In this document: positions 8,012 through 15,626 of the stretch, in pieces
Layout: each line of letters starts with the position of its first letter
Position numbering within the stretch: position 1 is the first letter of the stretch
Origin: Streptomyces sp. NBC_01551
GTDB lineage: Bacteria > Actinomycetota > Actinomycetes > Streptomycetales > Streptomycetaceae
Direction of reading: 5' to 3'
NCBI RefSeq assembly: GCF_026339935.1
Contig: NZ_JAPEPX010000001.1
Span: 1,222,501-1,286,500, forward strand
DNA: 64,000 nt
Translations under genes and position numbers: made by a program
Notes under the pieces: model-generated
What the model was told of the DNA's origin: nothing
The model's input: only the letters and a program-made list of their open reading frames with translations
Databases searched by the model: none

Positions 8012-8662
8012 TCAGTCTCCGATGCCGTGTCTGACCGCCCACAGCGCCGCCTGGGTACGGTCCGCCACGTCCAGCTTCATCAGGATGTTCGAGACGTGCG
8101 TCTTGACGGTCTTCTCCGACAGGACGAGCGCCCGGGCGATCTCCCGGTTCGAGCGGCCGTCCGCTATGTGCGACAGCACCTCGCGCTCGCGGTCCGTCAG
8201 CGTGCCGCCGCGGCTCGACGACGGGGACTGGTCGTCCTGCGTGAGCAGGGCCACCGCCACCTCCGGCTGGAGCAGGACGTGGCCCGCGTGGACGGAGCGG
8301 ATGGCACCGGCCAGGGCGTCGGGGTCGATGTCCTTGTAGACGTACCCGGCCGCGCCGGCCCGCAGGGCGGGAACCACCGTGCGCTGCTCCGTGAAGCTGG
8401 TGACGATCAGCACCCGCGCCGGGTTCTCCAGCTCGCGCAGCCGCCGCAGCGCCTCGATGCCGTCGGTGCCCGGCATCTTGATGTCCATGAGGATCACGTC
8501 GGGCCGCAGTTCCTCGGCGCGGGCGATGCCCTCCTCGCCGTCGGAGGCCTCGCCGACCACCTCGATGTCGTCCTGCACCTCCAGGAAGGTGCGCAGGCCG
8601 CGCCGGACCACCTGGTGGTCGTCGACGAGCAGGACGCGGACCTTGCCGGGTGTGTCAGCCAC
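8012..8662 (-). CDS. NarL/LuxR-family response regulator
   Basis: 216-residue two-component regulator. Receiver domain: acidic pair D14-D15 in LLVDDHQVV, phospho-acceptor D60 in VILMDIKMPGTDG, conserved Lys in YVYKDID. A LuxR-type helix-turn-helix follows (LTDREREVLSHIADGRSNREIARAL...TVKTHVSNIL). GTG start 8662 overlaps the upstream kinase stop by 8 nt (GTGGCTGA), so the pair is translationally coupled. Target genes are unknown; chpE is next downstream in the same direction, but with its own leader. Confidence 0.95.
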   Translation of the reverse strand: MADTPGKVRVLLVDDHQVVRRGLRTFLEVQDDIEVVGEASDGEEGIARAEELRPDVILMDIKMPGTDGIEALRRLRELENPARVLIVTSFTEQRTVVPALRAGAAGYVYKDIDPDALAGAIRSVHAGHVLLQPEVAVALLTQDDQSPSSSRGGTLTDREREVLSHIADGRSNREIARALVLSEKTVKTHVSNILMKLDVADRTQAALWAVRHGIGD

Positions 8663-9797
8663 CGGGGACCTCCATCTCGATCGTGGTGCCCGTTCCGGGC
8701 TCCGAGTGCACGGTGAGCCGGCCGCCGACGCCGCTCGCGCGGTCCCGCATGGAGACCAGGCCGAGGTGGCGCCCCGCCCGGCGGACCGCGGAGGGGACGA
8801 AGCCCTTGCCGTTGTCCGTCACGCGGAGGGTCGCGCCGCCGGCCACGCGGGCCAGGGTGACCTCGACGAGGTCGGCGTCCGAGTGGCGCAGGGCGTTGTG
8901 GAGGGCCTCCTGGGCGACCCGGAGCAGCGCCTCCTCCTGGGTCGCGGGCAGGGCCCGTACGCCGTCACAGGTGAAGGTGACGCGCGCGGTGTGCGCCCGG
9001 TCGAGTACGCGTACGTGGTTGCGCAGGGTCGCCACCAGCCCGTCCTCGTCGAGGGCGGTGGGGCGCAGCTCGGTCACGGCGGCGCGCAGTTCGTCGGCGG
9101 CCTCCGCGGCGAGGGCCGCGACCTGCTGGAGCTCGCCCTTGGCCCGGGCCGGGTCGCGGTCCACGAGGGCGGCGGCGGCCTGGGCGGTGAGGCGGAGCGA
9201 GAACAGCTTCTGGCTGACGGCGTCGTGGAGCTCGTGGGCGAGCCGGGAGCGCTCCTCGGCGATGGTGAGCTCGCGGCTGCGCTCGTAGAGCCGGGCGTTG
9301 GTGAGGGCGATCGCCGCGTGCTGGGCGAGGAGGCCGAGGAGGTCCTCGTCCTCGTCGGTGAAGCCGCGGCCGTCGCCCCTCTTGTTGGCGAGGAAGAGGG
9401 CGCCGAGGGTCTCCTCGCCGTCCCGGACGGGTACGCCGAGGAAATCGGACATCTCGGGGTGGCCGGGGGGCCAGCCCTCGAAGCGCGGGTCCTGGCGTAC
9501 GTCGGCCAGTCGCTCGGGGCCGTCGTCGTGGAGCATCGCGGCGAGGATGCCGTGCTGGCGGGGCAGCGGGCCGATGCGGCGCCACTGCTCGTCCGTGATG
9601 CCGTCGACGACGAACTGGGCGAAGCCGCCGTGGTCGTCCGGGACGCCGAGGGCCGCGTACTCGGCGTCCAGCAGCTCTCGGGCCGAGACGACGATCGTGC
9701 GCAGGACGTCGCGGACCTCCAGACGGCGGCTCATGGCGAGCAGCGCCGTGCTCACGGCGGCGAGGCCGGTGCGGGGTCCGTGTCGTCCGGTGTGCAT
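8655..9797 (-). CDS. GAF-domain sensor histidine kinase (NarX/DevS-like)
   Basis: 380-residue cytosolic kinase. A GAF domain spans about residues 20-165 (LGVPVRDGEETLGALFLANK, GLLAQHAAIALTNARLYERS). A HisKA_3 dimerisation helix with phospho-His in ERSRLAHELHDAVSQKLFS follows, then an HATPase_c domain (ALHNALRHSDAD, VTDNGKGF, GLVSMRDRASGVGG). No transmembrane helix, so it senses an intracellular signal; no heme-ligand evidence is visible. Start at ATG 9797; the long open frame above it has no homology-like content. Confidence 0.93.
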   Translation of the reverse strand: MHTGRHGPRTGLAAVSTALLAMSRRLEVRDVLRTIVVSARELLDAEYAALGVPDDHGGFAQFVVDGITDEQWRRIGPLPRQHGILAAMLHDDGPERLADVRQDPRFEGWPPGHPEMSDFLGVPVRDGEETLGALFLANKRGDGRGFTDEDEDLLGLLAQHAAIALTNARLYERSRELTIAEERSRLAHELHDAVSQKLFSLRLTAQAAAALVDRDPARAKGELQQVAALAAEAADELRAAVTELRPTALDEDGLVATLRNHVRVLDRAHTARVTFTCDGVRALPATQEEALLRVAQEALHNALRHSDADLVEVTLARVAGGATLRVTDNGKGFVPSAVRRAGRHLGLVSMRDRASGVGGRLTVHSEPGTGTTIEMEVPGG

Positions 9798-9954
9798 GGG
9801 ATCACCGTACCGGCGGGGTTGATCACGCGGATCGGACCGCAGGCGTAGGGCGAAGGGCCCGGTGGGAGTGGGGCGGGCGGCCGAGGCGGCGGGGCGGGGC
9901 GCCTTCCTAGGTTGGGGGCATCTGCTCATGAGGACGAAAGGTGGGGGTGCGGTC

Positions 9955-10671
9955 ATGTCGGTGGCGATGGTGACGGGGGCTTCGCGGGGGCTGGGCCGGG
10001 CACTGGCCGGGGAGCTGGCGGCGCGCGGCTGGGACCTGGTGGTGACCGCTCGGGGCGCGGACGCCTTGGCGGACGCGGCGCGGGAGCTGGCGCGGACGGC
10101 GGGGGTGCGGGTCACGGCGCTGGCCGGGGACGTGTCCTCGGCGGAGCACCGGGCGGCGCTGGTGGCGGCGGCGCGGGGGCTCGGTGGGCTGGACCTGCTG
10201 GTGAACAACGCGGGGGTGCTCGGGGCGGAGCCGCTGGTGCCGTTGGCGTCGCACTCGCTGGAGGGGTTGCGGGAGGCGTTCGAGGTGAACGTGGTGGGGC
10301 CGCTGGGGCTGGTGCAGGAGGCGCTGGCGCTGTTGCGGGCCTCGGAGGCGGGCGCCGTGCTGAACATCAGCTCGGACGCGGCGGTGGTGGCGTACGAGAC
10401 GTGGGGGGCGTACGGGGCGACGAAGGCGGCGGGGGACCTGCTGTCGGCCGCCTTGGCGGTGGAGGAGCCGGGGCTGCGGGTGTGGTGGGCGGACCCGGGG
10501 TCGATGCGGACGCGGATGATGGCGGCGGCGGAGCCCGGGGAGGACCTGGCGGGGCTGCCGACGCCGGAGGAGGTGGCTCCGGTGCTCCTGCGCCTAGTGG
10601 CGGACGGCCTGCCGAGCGGCCGCTACACGGCCGAGGGCCTGGCGGCGGCTCGCGTGGGGGGTGGGCGATGA
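9955..10671 (+). CDS. SDR-family oxidoreductase
   Basis: 238-residue short-chain dehydrogenase. Nucleotide-binding motif VTGASRGLGRA, structural motif NNAGVLG, and catalytic SS-x10-12-YGATKAA (NISSDAAVVAYETWGAYGATKAAG) are all present. ATG 9955 is preceded by AAAGGTGGGGG; ATG 9928 in the same frame is an alternative. The stop overlaps the next start as ATGA, so it is coupled to the QueA-like gene. Substrate unknown. Confidence 0.9.
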   Translation: MSVAMVTGASRGLGRALAGELAARGWDLVVTARGADALADAARELARTAGVRVTALAGDVSSAEHRAALVAAARGLGGLDLLVNNAGVLGAEPLVPLASHSLEGLREAFEVNVVGPLGLVQEALALLRASEAGAVLNISSDAAVVAYETWGAYGATKAAGDLLSAALAVEEPGLRVWWADPGSMRTRMMAAAEPGEDLAGLPTPEEVAPVLLRLVADGLPSGRYTAEGLAAARVGGGR

Positions 10672-11759
10672 GCGGGGGTCGGGGGGCTCGGGAGACGAGT
10701 CTGTATATAAAGGACATTCCGCCGGATCTGGTGGCCCGGGTCCCCGCCGAGCAGCGGGGGCCCGGCCGCGGGCGGGATTCCGTGCGGCTGCTGGTCTCGC
10801 CGGGCTCCGGCGCGGTGTCGCTGCACGCATTCCGGGAGCTGCCGGGGCTGCTGCGGGCCGGGGACGTCCTGGTGGTGAACACCTCGGCCACACTGCCGGC
10901 CGCGCTGGACGCGCGCTTGGGCGGCGAGGACGTGGTGGTGCACTTCTCGACGCGGGGTGAGGACCGCCGCTGGGCGGTGGAGCTGCGGGACCGGGCCGCA
11001 GGGGGGACGACCCGGCCCCGCGCCGGGGGGCCCGCCGGGGCGGTGGTGGAGCTGCCGGGCGGGCGGGCCCTCGTACTGGAGGAGCCGCTCGCGGCGGGGG
11101 CGGAGCGGCTGTGGTGGGCGCGGCCCTCGCTGGACGACGTACCGGGGCTGCTGCGGGCGTACGGGCGGCCGATCCGCTACGCGTACACGGAGCGGGACCA
11201 GCCGTTGTCGGCGTACCAGACGGTGTTCGCGGTGCCGGCCGCCGACGGGTCGGGGTCGGCGGAGATGCCGAGCGCGGCGCGTCCCTTCACGGCGGAGCTG
11301 GTGGCGACGCTGGTGAGCCGGGGCGTGCAGTTCGCGCCGCTGACGCTGCACACCGGGGTGGCCTCGCAGGAGGCGCACGAACCGCCGTACCCCGAGCGGT
11401 ACGAGGTGCCGGGGACGACGGCGTGGCTGGTGAACGCGGCGCGGGCGGCCGGGGGCCGGGTGATCGCGGTGGGGACGACGGCGGTGCGGGCGCTGGAGTC
11501 GGCCACCGGGCCGGACGGGGTGGTCCGGGCGGCCGGGGGCTGGACCGGCCTGGTGGTCACGCCCGAGCGCGGGGTACGCGTGGTGGACGGGCTGCTGACC
11601 GGGCTGCACGAGCCCGAGGCCTCGCACCTGCTGATGCTGGAGGCGGTCGCGGGGGCCGACGCCGTACGGCGCGGGTACGCCGAGGCGAGGGCCCGTCTCT
11701 GCCTCTGGCATGAGTTCGGGGACGTCCATCTGCTACTCAAGGATGAGAACAGTGACTGA
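10668..11759 (+). CDS. S-adenosylmethionine:tRNA ribosyltransferase-isomerase (QueA-like)
   Basis: 363-residue QueA family protein. The family enzyme transfers and rearranges the ribose of SAM onto preQ1 in tRNA to make epoxyqueuosine. Recognisable blocks: RLLV near the start, ELPGLLRAGDVLVVNTSATLPA, GRPIRYAYTERDQPLSAYQTVFA, SAARPFTAEL, FAPLTLHTG, PERYEVPGTTAWLVNAARAAGGRVIAVGTTAVRALES. Slightly longer than typical (about 340-350). Unusually it is coupled to an SDR gene and not to other queuosine genes. Catalysis on tRNA is inferred from the family only. Confidence 0.85.
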   Translation: MSGGRGARETSLYIKDIPPDLVARVPAEQRGPGRGRDSVRLLVSPGSGAVSLHAFRELPGLLRAGDVLVVNTSATLPAALDARLGGEDVVVHFSTRGEDRRWAVELRDRAAGGTTRPRAGGPAGAVVELPGGRALVLEEPLAAGAERLWWARPSLDDVPGLLRAYGRPIRYAYTERDQPLSAYQTVFAVPAADGSGSAEMPSAARPFTAELVATLVSRGVQFAPLTLHTGVASQEAHEPPYPERYEVPGTTAWLVNAARAAGGRVIAVGTTAVRALESATGPDGVVRAAGGWTGLVVTPERGVRVVDGLLTGLHEPEASHLLMLEAVAGADAVRRGYAEARARLCLWHEFGDVHLLLKDENSD

Positions 11760-12066
11760 TTGCATTGCGTACGCAACGCATGGTGAGACCGTTACGTGGC
11801 CGATGTGAGCCCGCGCATAGGACCCACGTCACTTACGAAGTTCCCTAGTGGATAAATAAAGGCTGTGTCAGCGCTGCTGCGCCTAGAGCCATGCCCCGAA
11901 ATCGGTCTTCTTCGGGCGGCCCTGATCCACTAAGCAGGATCGTACGTCACACCTTTGCCAGGCGATTTTGCCACCGCTAAGAATGGCCGTCGTCGCACAG
12001 CGCCGCAGATCCCGGATCATCGCGGCGCTTTCCTGCGGCTCCCGCTATTCGAAGAGGTTGCCACTC
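11760..12066 (+). promoter_or_regulatory. Long leader/promoter region of the SLT-domain gene
   Basis: 307 bp without a gene. It holds a 12-bp perfect palindrome TTGCGTACGCAA (11765-11776; 20 bp with one mismatched pair). It also holds a long-range inverted repeat, TAGTGGAT (11846-11853) with ATCCACTA (11925-11932), enclosing an inner CCCGAA/TTCGGG stem-loop (11895-11916). The region is lower in G+C than its neighbours. It looks like a structured 5' leader, but I could not match it to a known riboswitch; the GGGGAACC-type core of the c-di-AMP (ydaO) class was looked for and not found. Confidence 0.5.
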
Positions 12067-12756
12067 ATGACCGAGACCACCACTCCCGGCCACAGTCGTC
12101 GTCTGACGAAGGCGCACAAGCTGTCGATCGCCGGTGTCGCCACCCTTGGTGCCGCCGCGCTCGCCTTCTCCCTCGTCCCCGGCACGGCCGGCGAGCAGAG
12201 CGGGACGGCCATCTCCGCCGCCCCCGTGGCCTGGACCCAGGTCGTGAACGGCACGCAGACGAAGGCCGTGCAGGCGCACCTCGGTGCCCAGCACGCCATC
12301 GCCGACAAGGTGGCGAAGGCCGACGCCAAGGCGAAGGCCGACGCGGACGCCAAGGCCAAGGCCGCCGCGGCCGCGAAGAAGGCGCGCGACGAGAAGGCGG
12401 CCGCCAGCCGCTCCGCCGTCCGCACCCCCGTCTTCGCGAACAACCTGGACGGCTGGATCAAGGAAGCCCTCTCCATCATGAAGAAGGAGGGCATCCCCGG
12501 CTCGTACGCGGGGATCCACCGCAACATCATGCGCGAGTCGAGCGGCAACCCCCGCGCGATCAACAACTGGGACATCAACGCCCAGAACGGCATTCCGTCG
12601 AAGGGCCTGCTCCAGGTCATTCAGCCGACCTTCGCCGCCTACCACGTCAAGGGCACGAAGTTCGACCTGTACGACCCGGTCGCCAACATCGTCGCCGCCT
12701 GCAACTACGCGGCCGACCGCTACGGCTCGATGGACAACGTCAACAGCGCCTACTGA
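12067..12756 (+). CDS. Secreted transglycosylase SLT-domain protein
   Basis: 229-residue cell-wall protein. An N-terminal signal/anchor (KLSIAGVATLGAAALAFSLVPG, residues 19-39) is followed by an Ala/Lys-rich coiled segment (about 80-120) and a C-terminal lysozyme-like domain (about 130-229). The catalytic Glu is in NIMRESSGNPRAINNWDINA, with SKGLLQVIQPTFAAYH downstream. It is expected to cleave peptidoglycan glycan strands outside the membrane. Start ATG 12067 sits behind AGAGG; two other in-frame starts upstream lack a ribosome site. Many Streptomyces genes of this kind are riboswitch-controlled; here the leader is long and structured. Confidence 0.9.
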   Translation: MTETTTPGHSRRLTKAHKLSIAGVATLGAAALAFSLVPGTAGEQSGTAISAAPVAWTQVVNGTQTKAVQAHLGAQHAIADKVAKADAKAKADADAKAKAAAAAKKARDEKAAASRSAVRTPVFANNLDGWIKEALSIMKKEGIPGSYAGIHRNIMRESSGNPRAINNWDINAQNGIPSKGLLQVIQPTFAAYHVKGTKFDLYDPVANIVAACNYAADRYGSMDNVNSAY

Positions 12757-12794
12757 GAGCGGCTGACGTCCTCGCCACGCGAAGACCCCCCATG

Positions 12795-12837
12795 CGCCTC
12801 AGGGCGGCACCCGGTATCCGGGTGCCGCCCTGAGGCG
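12795..12837. terminator. Bidirectional terminator, 20-bp stem
   Basis: Perfect 20-bp inverted repeat (12795-12814 with 12818-12837), TAT loop, then TTTCG. It separates the SLT gene from the convergent FHA-ABC gene. Confidence 0.92.
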
Positions 12838-12898
12838 TTTCGTGCGTACGCGGCCTTGCCCGCGGGCCGCTGCTTGCGGGGCCGTTGCTCGCGGGCCG

Positions 12899-15412
12899 TT
12901 ACTTGCCGGCGCGCATGACCTCGGGCTCGTGGCGGCGCAGCAGGCGCTGCACCAGGAAGCCGCAGGCGATGCCGAGGAGCACCAGGATGGTGATGTTCAG
13001 GCTCCACTGGCCGACCGTGGCGTCCCAGAGCGGGTCGGTGTTGGTCGGGTTGTCGGCGTCCCACGGCGGCATGAGCACGCCGAGGTTCAGCGTGGTGCCG
13101 GCGGCCGCGATGGCCCAGCGGGACGGCATCAGCCAGGCGAACTGCTCCAGGCCCGGGGAGTCGTACACCTGGAAGAGGATGCCGGTGAAGACGACCTGGA
13201 CGATCGCGAACATGACGAGCAGCGGCATGGTCTTCTCGGCGGTCTTCACCAGCGAGGAGATCACCAGGCCGAACATCATCGAGGTGAAGCCGAGCGCGAT
13301 GACCGACAGGCAGATCTCGACGGCCGGCGGCATGAGCAGGCCCTCGGCGGGCAGGTCGCGCGGGTAGAAGCCGATCCCGCAGATGATCACGCCCTGGACG
13401 GCCGTGATGACACCGAGGACGATCACCTTGGACATGAGGTACGCCGAGCGGGACAGGCCCGTCGCGCGCTCACGCTCGTAGATGACGCGTTCCTTGATCA
13501 GCTCACGGACCGAGTTGGCGGCGCCCGAGAAGCACATGCCGACCGCGAGGATCAGCATGATCGTGCCGGCGTCACCGTTGAAGCGGGACGGCGCCACGGG
13601 CGGCGCGAGGCCGAACTTGGCGGGGATGACCGTGGAAACCACGCCCAGGACCGCGGGCAGGATCAGCATCAGGCCGATGAAGCCCTTGTCGGACGCGATG
13701 ACCGAGACGTAGCGGCGGATCAGCGTCCAGAGCTGCGAGCCCCAGCCCTGCGGCTTGGGCGGCATCATCTGCTGCGGCGAGGGCATCGCGACGGACTGCG
13801 GGGCGACCGCGTCGATGTCGGCGGCGTACATCTGGTAGTGCCGCGAGCCCTTCCAGCGGCCGGCCCAGTCGTAGTCGCGGTAGTCCTCGAACGCCGAGAA
13901 GACGTCCGCCCACGTGGCGTAGCCGAAGAAGTTCAGCGCATCGTCCGGCGGGCCGAAGTAGGCGACCGAACCGCCCGGGGCCATCACCAGAAGCTTGTCG
14001 CAGATGCCCAGCTCGGCAACCGAGTGGGTGACGACGAGGACCGTGCGGCCGTCGTCGGCGAGGCCGCGCAGCAGCTGCATGACGTCGCGGTCCATGCCCG
14101 GGTCGAGGCCGGAGGTCGGCTCGTCCAGGAAGATCAGCGACGGCTTGGTCAGCAGCTCCAGGGCCACGGACACGCGCTTGCGCTGACCGCCCGAGAGCGC
14201 GGTGATCTTCTTGTCCTTGTGGATGTCGAGCTTGAGCTCGCGCAGCACCTCGTCGATGCGGGCGGCGCGCTCGGACTCGGCGGTGTCGCCGGGGAAGCGG
14301 AGCTTGGCCGCGTACTTGAGGGCCGTGCTGACCTTCAGGTCCTTGTGCAGGATGTCGTCCTGCGGGACGAGGCCGATGCGCTGGCGGAGCTCCGCGAACT
14401 GCTTGTACAGGTTGCGGTTGTCGTAGAGGACGTCACCCTGGTCGGCGGGCCGGTAGCCGGTCAGCGCCTTGAGGAGGGTCGACTTGCCGGAGCCGGAGGG
14501 GCCGATGACGCCGATGAGCGACTTCTCCGGGACACCGAAGGTGACGTCCTTGAGGATCTGCTTGCCGCCGTCGACGGTGACCGTGAGGTGGCGGGCCGAG
14601 AAGGAGACGTCACCGGTGTCGACGAACTCCTCGAGGCGGTCACCGACGATCCGGAACGTCGAGTGGCCGACGCCGACGATGTCGTTCGGGCCGAGCATCG
14701 CGCTGCCGGACTTGGCGAGCGGCTGACCGTTGACGTAGGTGCCGTTGTGGCTGCCGAGGTCGTGGATCTCGAAGCGGCCGCCGGGCATCGAGCGGAACTC
14801 GGCGTGGTGGCGGGAGACCTGGAGGTCGGAGACCACCAGTTCGTTCTCCAGCGCACGGCCGATCCGCATGACGTGGCCCAGCGAGAACTGGTGGAACGTC
14901 GTCGGGCTGCGGTCGTCGTAGCCGGGGGTCGCGCCGTGCGCGGGGCGGGGCGCGGCCTGGCCGCCGCCCTGCTGGTGCGGGAGGTGCGGCTGCGGCGGCT
15001 GCTGGTGCTGCTGCGGGGCCTGCTGCTGCCAGGCCTGCTGCGGGGCCGGGGCTTCGTAGCCCGGGGCCTGGTAGGCGGGGGCCGCGGCCTGCGCCTGGTG
15101 GGCCACGGGCTGCGGCGCGGCGGCGGCGCTCAGATTCAGCCGCGGGCCGTCGGTGGCGTTGCCCAGGTGCACCGGCGTGCCGGGCACGAGCTCGGCCTGC
15201 TGGACCCGCGCTCCGTGCACGTACGTGCCGTTGGTGCTGCCGTGGTCCTCGATGCCCCAACCACGGCCGTTCCAGCTGATGGTGGCGTGTCGCCACGACA
15301 CCCGTGCGTCATCGATCACCACGTCTCCCTGGGGGTCACGCCCCAGGGAGTACGACCTGGACGGATCGAGCGTCCAGGTCCTGCCATTCAATTCCAGTAC
15401 GAGTTCCGGCAC
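12899..15412 (-). CDS. Double-FHA-domain ABC transporter (ATPase fused to ABC-2 permease)
   Basis: 837-residue fused transporter. FHA domain 1 (about 1-90: SLGRDPQGDVVIDDARVSWRHA...GSTNGTYVHG), Pro/Gln-rich linker (about 100-165), FHA domain 2 (about 180-265: RIGRALENELVVSDLQVSRHHA...GSHNGTYVNG), ABCG-type ATPase (about 285-530; GPSGSGKST, LSGGQRKRVSVALEL, LIFLDEPTSGLD), then an ABC-2 permease of about six helices. FHA domains bind phosphothreonine, so Ser/Thr-kinase control is expected; the M. tuberculosis counterpart type is Rv1747. GTG start 15412. The exported substrate is unknown. Confidence 0.93.
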   Translation of the reverse strand: MPELVLELNGRTWTLDPSRSYSLGRDPQGDVVIDDARVSWRHATISWNGRGWGIEDHGSTNGTYVHGARVQQAELVPGTPVHLGNATDGPRLNLSAAAAPQPVAHQAQAAAPAYQAPGYEAPAPQQAWQQQAPQQHQQPPQPHLPHQQGGGQAAPRPAHGATPGYDDRSPTTFHQFSLGHVMRIGRALENELVVSDLQVSRHHAEFRSMPGGRFEIHDLGSHNGTYVNGQPLAKSGSAMLGPNDIVGVGHSTFRIVGDRLEEFVDTGDVSFSARHLTVTVDGGKQILKDVTFGVPEKSLIGVIGPSGSGKSTLLKALTGYRPADQGDVLYDNRNLYKQFAELRQRIGLVPQDDILHKDLKVSTALKYAAKLRFPGDTAESERAARIDEVLRELKLDIHKDKKITALSGGQRKRVSVALELLTKPSLIFLDEPTSGLDPGMDRDVMQLLRGLADDGRTVLVVTHSVAELGICDKLLVMAPGGSVAYFGPPDDALNFFGYATWADVFSAFEDYRDYDWAGRWKGSRHYQMYAADIDAVAPQSVAMPSPQQMMPPKPQGWGSQLWTLIRRYVSVIASDKGFIGLMLILPAVLGVVSTVIPAKFGLAPPVAPSRFNGDAGTIMLILAVGMCFSGAANSVRELIKERVIYERERATGLSRSAYLMSKVIVLGVITAVQGVIICGIGFYPRDLPAEGLLMPPAVEICLSVIALGFTSMMFGLVISSLVKTAEKTMPLLVMFAIVQVVFTGILFQVYDSPGLEQFAWLMPSRWAIAAAGTTLNLGVLMPPWDADNPTNTDPLWDATVGQWSLNITILVLLGIACGFLVQRLLRRHEPEVMRAGK

Positions 15413-15626
15413 TCCAGCCCCACTTAAGTCCCCCGAGAATCCCCCTGATGCCAGGGAGTCTAGGGATGGCGAACATCCGGGGGAACTATTTCAGGCCTGC
15501 GCCCACATGTGGAATCGGGGCTGCTGGGTGGCGTCTACGTCTGCCCGTTGACGGGGTCGAAAGTCACCCGGAGAGTGAGATACGGGACTTCTCGCCCGGT
15601 GTCCCACCCACAGACGGGGGGCACGC

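Noticed and set aside
11760..12066. c-di-AMP (ydaO/yuaA) riboswitch
   Set aside because: Looked for because SLT and Rpf genes often have one, but the conserved GGGGAACC and following core were not found; kept only as an unassigned structured leader.
12842..15427. An 861-codon forward frame across the FHA-ABC gene
   Set aside because: Antisense shadow: the opposite strand encodes two FHA domains, Walker motifs and a permease.
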